Under the pieces are notes generated by a model. That model saw only the letters and a program-made list of their open reading frames with translations, did no database searches and was not told the origin of the DNA. Below, piece after piece: positions 1-5,563 of a stretch of 5,563 nt of DNA. Source of the stretch: Acidobacteriota bacterium (lineage in GTDB: Bacteria; Acidobacteriota; UBA6911; RPQK01; JADFOI01); the NCBI GenBank assembly GCA_027295745.1, contig JAPUKI010000019.1:1-5563 (forward strand). Direction: 5' to 3'. The position numbers and the translations under genes are program-made. Each line of letters opens with the position of its first letter. Position 1 is the first letter of the stretch.

Positions 1-3
1 CCC

Positions 4-813
4 CTATTCCGAGGACCAGGCACTGCGAAAGTCAGGATAGAGGGTCAGCCCCCCATCCACGAACAGGGTTTGGCCAGTGATATAGGCGGCTTCATCGGAA
101 GCCAGAAAGGCTGTCACGGCCGCCATCTCTTCGGATGTTCCGGCTCGTCCCATGGGTATGTGTTTCTCCACCTCAGCCCGTTTTTCAGGGTCATCAATCC
201 AGGCCCGATTAATGGGGGTAATGGTAGCGCCGGGCCCCACGGAATTCACGCGAATGTTCTTGCCGGCATATTCCAGGGCCAGGGTACGGGTCAGGTTTTG
301 CATACCCCCCTTGCTGGCGGAATAACCAATGTACTTGGGCTTGGGGATGATCTGATGAACGCTGGAGACGTTGATGATGACTCCCTCTTTATCCTGAGCC
401 AGAAAGTGTTTGATGGCTTCTCGGGCACAAATGTAGGCTCCTCTCAGATTCACAGCAATCACTCGATCAAAGGACTCGATCTCGATCTCATCGGATGCGC
501 CTGAGGTTTGAATGCCGGCGTTATTGACAAGAATATCCAGCCCCCCTAGTCCCTCAATGGTCGTCTCGAACATCCGGACGATTTCCTCCTCCTTCGAAAC
601 GTCGCCCTTAACAAGCAGGTCCTTAACACCGCACTCGCGGACTCTCCTGATGCAAACTTGCACCATTTCTTCTGTTTTCTTGGCCTCTTCGAGACTGCTC
701 CGATAGTTGATGGCTACATTGGACCCTTCCTGAGCAAAACGAATGGCAATGGATTGACCGATGCCGGTACTGCCACCGGTCACTAAGACATTCTTTCCTC
801 TGAGTCCTTCCAT
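4..813 (-). CDS. SDR family oxidoreductase, glucose 1-dehydrogenase-like
   Basis: Complete 269-residue classical short-chain dehydrogenase/reductase, probably cytoplasmic. Visible motifs: the Rossmann cofactor motif TGGSTGIG at residues 12-19, NYR at 36-38 (an Arg after beta-2 often permits NADP), GDV at 70-72, NNAG at 97-100, and a catalytic tetrad N122, S151, Y164, K168 in the SSVHQ and YSASKGG contexts. The C-terminal part (PMGRAGTSEEMAA, TGQTLFVDGG) resembles glucose 1-dehydrogenases (beta-D-glucose + NAD(P)+ to gluconolactone). The helix after NYR is several residues longer than I remember for the Bacillus enzyme, and the protein as recalled is closer to cyanobacterial 'glucose 1-dehydrogenase' entries. 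The ATG start is backed by TGGAGG seven bases upstream (plus-strand 821-826). The gene ends in TAG at 4-6. It is divergent from a GH63-type glycosidase that could supply its sugar. The SDR fold is certain; the substrate is inferred, and another sugar or polyol is possible. Confidence 0.93.
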   Translation of the reverse strand: MEGLRGKNVLVTGGSTGIGQSIAIRFAQEGSNVAINYRSSLEEAKKTEEMVQVCIRRVRECGVKDLLVKGDVSKEEEIVRMFETTIEGLGGLDILVNNAGIQTSGASDEIEIESFDRVIAVNLRGAYICAREAIKHFLAQDKEGVIINVSSVHQIIPKPKYIGYSASKGGMQNLTRTLALEYAGKNIRVNSVGPGATITPINRAWIDDPEKRAEVEKHIPMGRAGTSEEMAAVTAFLASDEAAYITGQTLFVDGGLTLYPDFRSAWSSE

Positions 814-870
814 GAATGAACCTCCAAGTCTGATTTTCGGCAGCGCTTAGGGTACTGGACCTGCCTGAAG

Positions 871-880
871 ATTTGCAAAT
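871..880. promoter_or_regulatory. Perfect 10-bp palindrome, candidate operator
   Basis: ATTTGCAAAT is exactly self-complementary and lies roughly mid-way between the two divergent start codons. It overlaps the only -35-like hexamer found for the minus-strand gene. A symmetric AT-rich site in such a position could bind a dimeric regulator. No regulator gene is in the window and the site occurs once, so this is a guess from position and symmetry. Confidence 0.25.
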
Positions 881-887
881 GCCAGTG

Positions 888-919
888 GGACGGATTTCGG
901 GGACAGTTCCCGAATTCTG
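888..919. repeat. Single copy of GGGGACWGT palindromic repeat (hairpin)
   Basis: This stretch aligns with the first unit of the repeat at 3778-3809. They share GGACGGA, then TTCGGGGAC, then GT, CCC and GAATTCT, and differ by two substitutions, a one-base insertion and a two-base deletion. Positions 891-901 can pair with 909-919 around a 7-nt loop, with one mismatch and one G-T pair. It ends five bases before the Shine-Dalgarno of the glycosidase gene, so if transcription begins upstream it would be a leader hairpin. It resembles REP-type short interspersed palindromes. Confidence 0.7.
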
Positions 920-939
920 TTCTCAGGAAGGCTTTTCCT

Positions 940-2346
940 ATGCAGGTCCAAGAAGCTATGATTATGCTTGAAGAGAGAAAACTGATGTCTGAGACCCTAA
1001 ATCATCTGATTGAGCAGGCCAAGTCGACTCTGGATGCCAATTGGCTGGGCCAATCCACCAAACCCTCTCCCCACCTCTATCCTCATCAGTGGAATTGGGA
1101 CTCGGGATTCATCGCCATCGGTTACGCGCGATATGATCAGAACCGCGCCCAGCAAGAGCTTTCCTCACTTTTTTCCGCTCAATGGGCCAACGGGATGCTC
1201 CCCCAGATCGTCTTCAACCCCGATGCTCTAGGCAGCTACTTTCCGGAGCCGGACTTCTGGCAAGCTGAGCGCTCCCCCAACTATCCACCGGGCGCACTCA
1301 CCTCTGGGATTACCATGCCACCGCTGCATGCCATGGCCGCCCTTCGGGTCATGCAGTACGCAACCGATGGCAATGCGGCTCGAGAGTGGCTGCAAGATCT
1401 CTACCCGCGCCTCGTCGCCCTGCACGAGTACTTCTACCGCGATCGAGATCCTCAGAGAGAGGGACTCGTCTATATCCGTCACCCCTGGGAATCGGGTTTA
1501 GACAATTCCCCCACTTGGGACGCTCCCTTAAAAGCTATGAAGATCGACAAAGACAAGCTTCCCCCTTACCAGCGCAAGGATTTGAAGAAGGGCATCCCCA
1601 AGTCTCAGCGGCCCTCCGATGAGGACTACGATCGATATGTCTACCTGGTCGATCTTTTCAGGAGATTGGACTACGACGAGCAGGCCATCTACCGGGAGTG
1701 CCCCTTCCTCATCCAGGATCCCCTGCTGAACAGCATTCTGTGCAAGGCCAACGAGGATCTGATCGAAATCGGCCAAGCCCTGGGAGAAGATACGGGCCAG
1801 ATTCAGGACTGGTATGACCAGACCAGCCGAGCTCTGCGGGAAAAGCTCTGGCATAAAAGGCACGGAGCCTTCGACGTTTTCGATTTGTACAAGGGTGAGC
1901 CCATCGGGACCTTAACTGCAGCCGGTTTTATGCCCCTGCTGTGCGGGGCTCCAACCTCTGAAGAGGCCCCCATCATGTGCGCTTTTCTGGATTCCCATGC
2001 CTACTGCACCCGCAAGGGCACCAGTCAGGATCAGCGCTGCTTCTCAATCCCGAACTATAACCTGGTGGAAGGGAGTGAGCTGGACACTTCCCACTACTGG
2101 AGAGGACCGGTCTGGATCAACACCAACTGGCTGCTGTTGCAGGGATTGCGCCGCTATGGAATTAAAGGAAAAGCTGACAGCGTACGTGCTGACATCATCA
2201 AGCTGGTCGAAAGCTGCGGCTTCCATGAGTACTTCGATCCTTATGAAGGTTTCGGCTACGGAACCGACAATTTCTCCTGGAGCGCGGCACTTTTCCTCGA
2301 TGTTGCCTTGGAACAGGAGGAAGGCATCCATGAACTCCCGGGTTAG
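940..2346 (+). CDS. GH63-type glycosidase, glucosylglycerate/mannosylglycerate hydrolase family
   Basis: Complete 468-residue (alpha/alpha)6-barrel glycosidase of the MGH1-like type within GH63. Family signatures in order: HQWNWDSGF (49-57), SAQWANGMLPQIVF (79-92), LTSGITMPP (120-128), WESGLDNSPTWD (183-194), SQRPSDEDYDRY (222-233), YWRGPVWINTNW (386-397) and FHEYFDPYEGFGYG (428-441). By recalled comparison with mycobacterial glucosylglycerate hydrolase, D54 binds substrate, D188 is the general acid and E430 the general base; all are present. Known members cleave small alpha-glycosides such as glucosylglycerate or mannosylglycerate to sugar plus glycerate; which one is used here cannot be told. 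There is no signal peptide, so the enzyme is cytoplasmic. ATG 940 is preceded by AGGAAGG with 8-nt spacing; a second in-frame ATG at 985 would give a shorter N-terminus closer to the family length. The MFS gene follows after 63 bp in the same frame and is probably co-transcribed. Confidence 0.92.
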   Translation: MQVQEAMIMLEERKLMSETLNHLIEQAKSTLDANWLGQSTKPSPHLYPHQWNWDSGFIAIGYARYDQNRAQQELSSLFSAQWANGMLPQIVFNPDALGSYFPEPDFWQAERSPNYPPGALTSGITMPPLHAMAALRVMQYATDGNAAREWLQDLYPRLVALHEYFYRDRDPQREGLVYIRHPWESGLDNSPTWDAPLKAMKIDKDKLPPYQRKDLKKGIPKSQRPSDEDYDRYVYLVDLFRRLDYDEQAIYRECPFLIQDPLLNSILCKANEDLIEIGQALGEDTGQIQDWYDQTSRALREKLWHKRHGAFDVFDLYKGEPIGTLTAAGFMPLLCGAPTSEEAPIMCAFLDSHAYCTRKGTSQDQRCFSIPNYNLVEGSELDTSHYWRGPVWINTNWLLLQGLRRYGIKGKADSVRADIIKLVESCGFHEYFDPYEGFGYGTDNFSWSAALFLDVALEQEEGIHELPG

Positions 2347-2409
2347 CTCACCCCAACAGGAGCAGTCGAGGTTGATCAAATCGAGGCTTCTTCAGGCGCA
2401 GGCAAGTTC

Positions 2410-3759
2410 GTGACCCCACAGCAAGTGATTCGCAATTATCGAGCCATCGCCGGGCTCTACACCCTCTCTGCTTCCCTGATCTGGGGCGTCAACACCCTGT
2501 TTCTACTGGAAGCGGGACTCGACATCCTGGAGGTTTTCATCGCCAATGCGACCTTCACGGCCAGCATGGCCCTCTTTGAGATACCGACAGGTGTTGTTGC
2601 CGACACGGTTGGCCGGCGAGTCTCCTTTCTGGTGAGTGTCGTCATCGTGTTTGCCGGCACCCTGGGCTATGTAGCAGCCTCGGCAGCCGGGGGCGGTTTG
2701 TTCCTGTTTTGTGCAGTCTCGGTGCTGCTGGGGCTGGGGTACACCTTCTACTCGGGTGCGGTGGAAGCCTGGTTGGTGGATGCACTAAAAGCTACAGGAT
2801 TCGACGGCCAGCTGGACCGAGTCTTTGCCCGCGGTTCGATGGTCACTGGAGCGGCCATGCTGGTCGGCACGCTGGGCGGAGGCGTGTTGGGCAGCCTCAA
2901 TCTGGCTTTCCCCTTTCTGCTTCGCGCCCTGCTGATGATGATCGTCTTTGGTCTGGCCTGGCGTACCATGCACGACCTTGGCTTCACTCCTCGAACTTTT
3001 CGCTTCTCAGCCTTGCCCGCAGAGATGCAAAGCGTGGGTCGGGCCAGCATGATCTACGGTTGGCAGAAGCGGTCGGTCCGATTGCTGATGATCGCCTCCT
3101 TCTTCCAGTGGGGCTTTCTCTCCTGGGGCTTCTATGCCTGGCAACCCTACTTCCTCGACCTGCTGGGTCATGATGCAGTATGGGTGGCAGGAGTGATCGC
3201 CGCACTAATCGCCCTATCCACTATTGCCGGCAACACCCTGGTGGAAAGGCTGGCCCGCTACTGCGGCCGACGCACCACACTTTTACTTTGGGCCGCCGCC
3301 ATCCAGACTGGGGCAGCCATAGGAGTCGGCCTGGCTGGGTCCTTTTGGCTGGCTGTAGCCCTCCTTCTTGTGGTCACCTCCTGCATGGGTGTGACGGTTC
3401 CCGTGAAACAGGCTTATCTCCACCAGGTTGTCCCCTCTGAGAAGCGCGCCACCGTCATCTCCTTTGCCTCGATGATTGGAGGTGGCGGAAGCGTAGCCGG
3501 TCAGGTTGGCCTGGGCTATCTTGCCCGCGTCCATTCCATACCCCTCGGTTACATCGTGGGAGGACTGTTCACTCTAGGCGTCCTCCCGGTACTGGGAAGC
3601 CTTCGTGCTTTGAGTGAGCCGGCTGATGTCATCATCGGTACCGCCGGCAGGAAGGGCTCTTGTGCCGCTCAAGGACTTCCCAGCGTGACCTCTCTTGATA
3701 CGACTCCTGCCAACCCGCCTGGAGCCGGGTCACACGAAATGAGAAGTCTTGACTCCTGA
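2410..3759 (+). CDS. MFS transporter, 12 transmembrane segments, substrate unknown
   Basis: Complete 449-residue inner-membrane protein of the major facilitator superfamily. Hydrophobic segments fit 12 helices, at about residues 13-33, 42-60, 72-92, 97-118, 145-163, 167-185, 224-246, 256-276, 288-308, 311-331, 347-370 and 378-398. The MFS motif A, GVVADTVGRR (61-70), lies in the loop between helices 2 and 3. Other conserved-looking stretches are SGAVEAWLVDAL (115-126) and a basic PSEKRAT loop (342-348) before helix 11. The start is GTG, the first usable start after the preceding gene's TAG, with only a weak AGG-type ribosome site. Residues about 402-449 form a polar Gly/Pro/Ser-rich tail unlike the compact ends of most MFS proteins. 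Placement directly behind the cytoplasmic glycosidase suggests import or export of its substrate or product. Drug efflux is an alternative; the sequence does not decide. Confidence 0.9.
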   Translation: MTPQQVIRNYRAIAGLYTLSASLIWGVNTLFLLEAGLDILEVFIANATFTASMALFEIPTGVVADTVGRRVSFLVSVVIVFAGTLGYVAASAAGGGLFLFCAVSVLLGLGYTFYSGAVEAWLVDALKATGFDGQLDRVFARGSMVTGAAMLVGTLGGGVLGSLNLAFPFLLRALLMMIVFGLAWRTMHDLGFTPRTFRFSALPAEMQSVGRASMIYGWQKRSVRLLMIASFFQWGFLSWGFYAWQPYFLDLLGHDAVWVAGVIAALIALSTIAGNTLVERLARYCGRRTTLLLWAAAIQTGAAIGVGLAGSFWLAVALLLVVTSCMGVTVPVKQAYLHQVVPSEKRATVISFASMIGGGGSVAGQVGLGYLARVHSIPLGYIVGGLFTLGVLPVLGSLRALSEPADVIIGTAGRKGSCAAQGLPSVTSLDTTPANPPGAGSHEMRSLDS

Positions 3760-3778
3760 TCAGAGCAGTATTAGGCTG

Positions 3779-3843
3779 GACGGAATTCGGGGACTGTCCC
3801 AAGAATTCTCCCAGAATTCGGGGACTGTCCTAAGAATTCCGTC
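3779..3843. repeat. 65-bp double palindromic repeat element (REP/MITE-like)
   Basis: Two direct units (about 3782-3808 and 3813-3839, period 31) each read GAATTC, GGGGACTGTCC, then AAGAATTC. The whole is also an inverted repeat. GACGGAATTC at 3779-3788 pairs perfectly with GAATTCCGTC at 3834-3843. GGACTGTCC at 3791-3799 pairs with 3822-3830, with one central T-T mismatch. GAATTC at 3803-3808 pairs with 3814-3819 around a five-base loop. It fills most of the gap between the MFS stop and the amidohydrolase start and ends four bases before the latter's Shine-Dalgarno. There is no T-run, so it is not a classical intrinsic terminator. The shorter relative at 888-919 shows it is a family. REP-like or non-autonomous mobile origin is inferred; no transposase is in the window. 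Confidence 0.85.
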
Positions 3844-3847
3844 AACT

Positions 3848-3855
3848 GAAAGGAG
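3848..3855 (+). promoter_or_regulatory. Shine-Dalgarno that fixes the amidohydrolase start
   Basis: GAAAGGAG lies ten bases before ATG 3866. It supports that start over the in-frame TTG at 3749, which overlaps the end of the MFS gene and would put 39 residues, translated largely from the repeat element, in front of a good signal peptide. Confidence 0.8.
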
Positions 3856-3865
3856 TCATCGCCAC

Positions 3866-5266
3866 ATGCTCAGCTTGAAGAAGTCCTCGCCTTTGCTTTT
3901 TGGCTTCCTGGTGGCAGCTGTGTTGAGTTTGCCGGCCAGGGGACAAACCTTACCAGTCGAACCCCCTTCCCTTGTTGCCGTGGTGGGCGGGACCCTTATT
4001 GACGGAACAGGAAGGTCGCCCGTTCCCGATACCACCCTGCTCATTGAAGATGGCCGCATTCGCCAGATCGGCAGGCGCGGGGAGGTGCCCATCCCAGTCG
4101 GCGCACAGGTCATTCAAGCTGACGGCAAATACCTGATCCCCGGCCTGATCGATGTTCATGTTCATTACAACGCTCCTTTTCTGCATCGGCTCTATCTGGC
4201 CCACGGAGTCACCACGGTCCGGGATGTGGGCACTTCGCTGGAGCGAATCCTGACCCTGCGTGAAGAAATTGCCAGGGGCAATATCCTGGCCCCCCGTTTG
4301 TTTGCCACAGGAGGGTCCATCAACACTCGCTCGCTCAGAGCCGCGGGTGTGAGCGCCCGGGAGATGACCGAAAGGCTGGCCAAAGCAGGGGTGGACGGAA
4401 TCAAGGTCACGGGCTACAACGAAGAGGAACTGAAGGACATTCTGGAAGTTGCCCACGCCCATGGATTGCTGGTTTTTGGGCATACCCGTCTTGATCCTGG
4501 TGCCCTCCGGGCTATCGAGATCGGAATCGACGGGATCGAACATGTCACCGATGTTCTGGAGGATTGCGTTGAAGAAAACCCTCCCTTTCCTCCTGACTTC
4601 GACTGGTCGAACCGCGACCATTTCTTTCGTCACTACTACAGCCAGCTTCATAGCGCCGTTAACCGCGACAAACTCGATGAAATCATCCAGTTGATGGTTC
4701 AAAACGACGTCTACCTGGATCCCACCCTGGTGAACTACAATCGCGGCTTTGTCCAACGCAACACTGCGAAACTGGCGGCAGATCCTGCTTTCCGATACAT
4801 GCCGGAAGAATATGATCGCTCCAATCGCTATGGGGAGTATGGATCGGGGGACCGAGAGCAATGGACAAAGACCTTCGCGCTGATGCAGGAGGCCACTTAC
4901 AAGTTTTTCAAGGCGGGCGGGTTCCTGCTCATGGGAACCGATTCTCAAGCCGCCGCCCCGGATGGCGCTCTTCCCGGCTCAAGCATGCATGAGGAACTGG
5001 AGTTTTTCGTCGGTGCAGGCCTCACTCCCATGGAAGTACTGCAGACGGCCACTTTCAATAACGCCAAGGTGATGAACCAGGACAAGGATCTGGGCACACT
5101 GGAAACAGGAAAATATGCAGATCTGATCATCCTGGACGCCAACCCTCTGGAAAATATCAGTAACACTCAGAAGATCCATCTTGTCATCAAAGATGGTCTG
5201 GTGCTTGATCCGCAGGCTCTCCTGCGGGAACACATCAGGCAATATGGAGAAAGAGGAATGCCCTAG
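3866..5266 (+). CDS. Secreted metal-dependent amidohydrolase family protein
   Basis: A 466-residue amidohydrolase-superfamily protein with an N-terminal Sec signal peptide: KK at 5-6, a hydrophobic core at about 9-22, and likely cleavage after ARG (24-26). It is expected in the periplasm or outside the cell. The composite domain begins with the beta-strand region GGTLIDGTG (41-49) and ends with TGKYADLIILDANP (414-427). Visible metal-site residues are H98 and H100 (HVH), K180 in GIKVTGY (the likely carbamylated bridging lysine), H206 in FGHT, H226 in IEHV and D359 in GTDS. This pattern matches the prolidase/imidazolonepropionase-like branch, whose members hydrolyse amide bonds in dipeptides, cyclic amides or related compounds; the exact substrate is unknown. 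The gene ends with tandem stops TAG-TGA. A Tat-exported protein gene follows after 48 bp. The repeat element separates it from the MFS gene, so co-transcription with the upstream pair is uncertain. Confidence 0.92.
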   Translation: MLSLKKSSPLLFGFLVAAVLSLPARGQTLPVEPPSLVAVVGGTLIDGTGRSPVPDTTLLIEDGRIRQIGRRGEVPIPVGAQVIQADGKYLIPGLIDVHVHYNAPFLHRLYLAHGVTTVRDVGTSLERILTLREEIARGNILAPRLFATGGSINTRSLRAAGVSAREMTERLAKAGVDGIKVTGYNEEELKDILEVAHAHGLLVFGHTRLDPGALRAIEIGIDGIEHVTDVLEDCVEENPPFPPDFDWSNRDHFFRHYYSQLHSAVNRDKLDEIIQLMVQNDVYLDPTLVNYNRGFVQRNTAKLAADPAFRYMPEEYDRSNRYGEYGSGDREQWTKTFALMQEATYKFFKAGGFLLMGTDSQAAAPDGALPGSSMHEELEFFVGAGLTPMEVLQTATFNNAKVMNQDKDLGTLETGKYADLIILDANPLENISNTQKIHLVIKDGLVLDPQALLREHIRQYGERGMP

Positions 5267-5284
5267 TGAGTCAGTTTTCGTTGC

Positions 5285-5301
5285 GGGCAGCTGGCCTGCC
5301 C
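5285..5301. other. Small intergenic inverted repeat
   Basis: GGGCAG (5285-5290) pairs perfectly with CTGCCC (5296-5301) around a five-base loop, in the 48-bp gap after the amidohydrolase. No T-tract follows, so a rho-independent terminator is unlikely. It ends one base before the GGGAG ribosome site of the next gene. Apart from this and the ribosome site, I see nothing in the gap. Confidence 0.35.
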
Positions 5302-5314
5302 CGGGAGTGTAAAA

Positions 5315-5563
5315 ATGGCTGTTAACCGCCGAAGATTCTTGCTCTCTCTTGCCGCCGCTGGTGGAATTCTGATCAGCCAGAGGCCGGCCCTTGCTTCCAG
5401 GCTCCTCACCCAGGCTCAGAGTCTGGGTGAGGTGCAGCCGGGGGACTGGCCTGTCTCGACTTACGATATACGAGGAACCCGATTCAATCAGCACGAGACC
5501 ATCATTGGCCCAGGAAATGTAGAGCGTCTGCGGGTCAAGTGGATCTCTGAGGTGGCAGGAAGA
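5315..5563 (+). CDS. Tat-exported PQQ-type beta-propeller protein, N-terminal fragment
   Basis: Only the first 83 codons are present; the frame stays open to the window end. ATG 5315 is preceded by GGGAG with seven-base spacing. The product begins with a twin-arginine signal: NRRRFLL at residues 4-10, a hydrophobic stretch at 9-20, and an ALA cleavage site at 25-27. The mature part carries DWPVSTYDIRGTRFN (44-58) and IGPGNVERLRVKWISEV (64-80). This matches the opening of quinoprotein and PQQ-binding-like beta-propeller proteins, where a W-P-x-x-x-x-D start and an 'N-V-x-x-L-x-x-K-W' strand recur. Such proteins are often periplasmic alcohol or sugar dehydrogenases, but many propeller relatives lack PQQ and catalysis. 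The cofactor residues lie beyond the window, so enzyme activity cannot be claimed. Confidence 0.82.
   Translation, partial: MAVNRRRFLLSLAAAGGILISQRPALASRLLTQAQSLGEVQPGDWPVSTYDIRGTRFNQHETIIGPGNVERLRVKWISEVAGR
5404..5432. repeat. Strong hairpin inside the quinoprotein-like gene
   Basis: CCTCACCCAG (5404-5413) is perfectly complementary to CTGGGTGAGG (5423-5432). The pairing continues inward through one G-T pair to GCT/AGT, giving a 13-bp stem with a three-base loop. It falls in codons 30-40, just after the signal-peptide region, in what looks like a poorly conserved linker. No T-run follows. Confidence 0.7.

Larger units (their letters stand above)
814..939. promoter_or_regulatory. Divergent intergenic region between the SDR and glycosidase genes
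   Basis: This 126-bp gap must hold the promoters for both divergent genes. No strong sigma-70 promoter is visible. On the minus strand, TTGCAA (plus 873-878) and TACCCT (849-854), 18 bp apart, make a weak candidate for the SDR gene. No convincing pair was found for the glycosidase gene. The region contains the palindrome ATTTGCAAAT, one copy of the GGGGACWGT repeat, and the glycosidase Shine-Dalgarno AGGAAGG (925-931). The SD could pair with the TTTCCT directly before the start codon, a weak hairpin that might limit ribosome access. That pairing is short and may be chance. Confidence 0.5.

Noticed and set aside
70..504. 144-codon plus-strand open frame opposite the SDR gene
   Set aside because: The minus-strand SDR has every family motif; this frame has none.
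1997..2413. 138-codon plus-strand frame overlapping the glycosidase 3' end
   Set aside because: It covers the conserved catalytic region of the glycosidase in another frame and has no recognisable domain.
3624..3634. TGATGTCATCA palindrome in the MFS tail
   Set aside because: Short, inside coding sequence, and without any repeat or positional support.
3779..3843. Intrinsic terminator for the MFS gene
   Set aside because: It is strongly structured but no T-run follows any stem, and related sequence also occurs upstream of another gene.
3779..3843. CRISPR-like array
   Set aside because: There are only two units, with essentially no spacer between them and internal palindromy; nothing resembles spacers or cas genes.
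3749..3865. Longer amidohydrolase start at TTG 3749
   Set aside because: It overlaps the MFS stop, runs through the repeat element, and would bury a clear signal peptide; ATG 3866 has a good Shine-Dalgarno.
3950..4948. 332-codon minus-strand open frame opposite the amidohydrolase
   Set aside because: The plus strand encodes a full amidohydrolase with all metal-site residues; the antisense frame shows no recognisable domain.
4979..5494. 171-codon minus-strand open frame spanning the amidohydrolase end and quinoprotein start
   Set aside because: It lies opposite two convincing coding regions and shows no family motif.

Overview
The window looks like chromosomal DNA of an aerobic, Gram-negative-type heterotroph with moderately high GC. 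It is densely coded, with good Shine-Dalgarno sites, and has a Tat-exported quinoprotein-like product and a Sec-exported amidohydrolase. That gene mix is common in Acidobacteriota and similar environmental lineages, but no marker gene fixes the taxon. No rRNA, tRNA, CRISPR array, transposase or phage gene was seen.

Layout: a complete SDR oxidoreductase resembling glucose 1-dehydrogenase lies on the minus strand (4-813). A 126-bp divergent intergenic region (814-939) separates it from four plus-strand genes. These are a cytoplasmic GH63-type glycosidase of the glucosylglycerate/mannosylglycerate hydrolase family (940-2346), a 12-TM MFS transporter (2410-3759), a secreted metal-dependent amidohydrolase (3866-5266, start revised from an upstream TTG), and the 5' end of a Tat-dependent PQQ-propeller-type protein that runs off the window (5315 onward).

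The first three genes suggest a small sugar-glycoside module. The transporter would move the solute. The glycosidase would hydrolyse glucosyl- or mannosylglycerate, or a similar small glycoside, inside the cell. The divergent dehydrogenase would oxidise the released sugar. This is inferred from family identity and neighbourhood; substrates cannot be read from the sequence. The last two genes encode exported proteins and may be a separate unit.

The most notable non-coding signal is a short palindromic repeat family with the core TTCGGGGACWGT. One copy (888-919) lies just upstream of the glycosidase ribosome binding site. A two-unit 65-bp copy (3779-3843) lies just upstream of the amidohydrolase ribosome binding site. 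The longer copy is both a 31-bp-period direct repeat and an extended inverted repeat with perfect 10-bp ends. A separate strong hairpin (5404-5432) lies inside the start of the quinoprotein-like gene.
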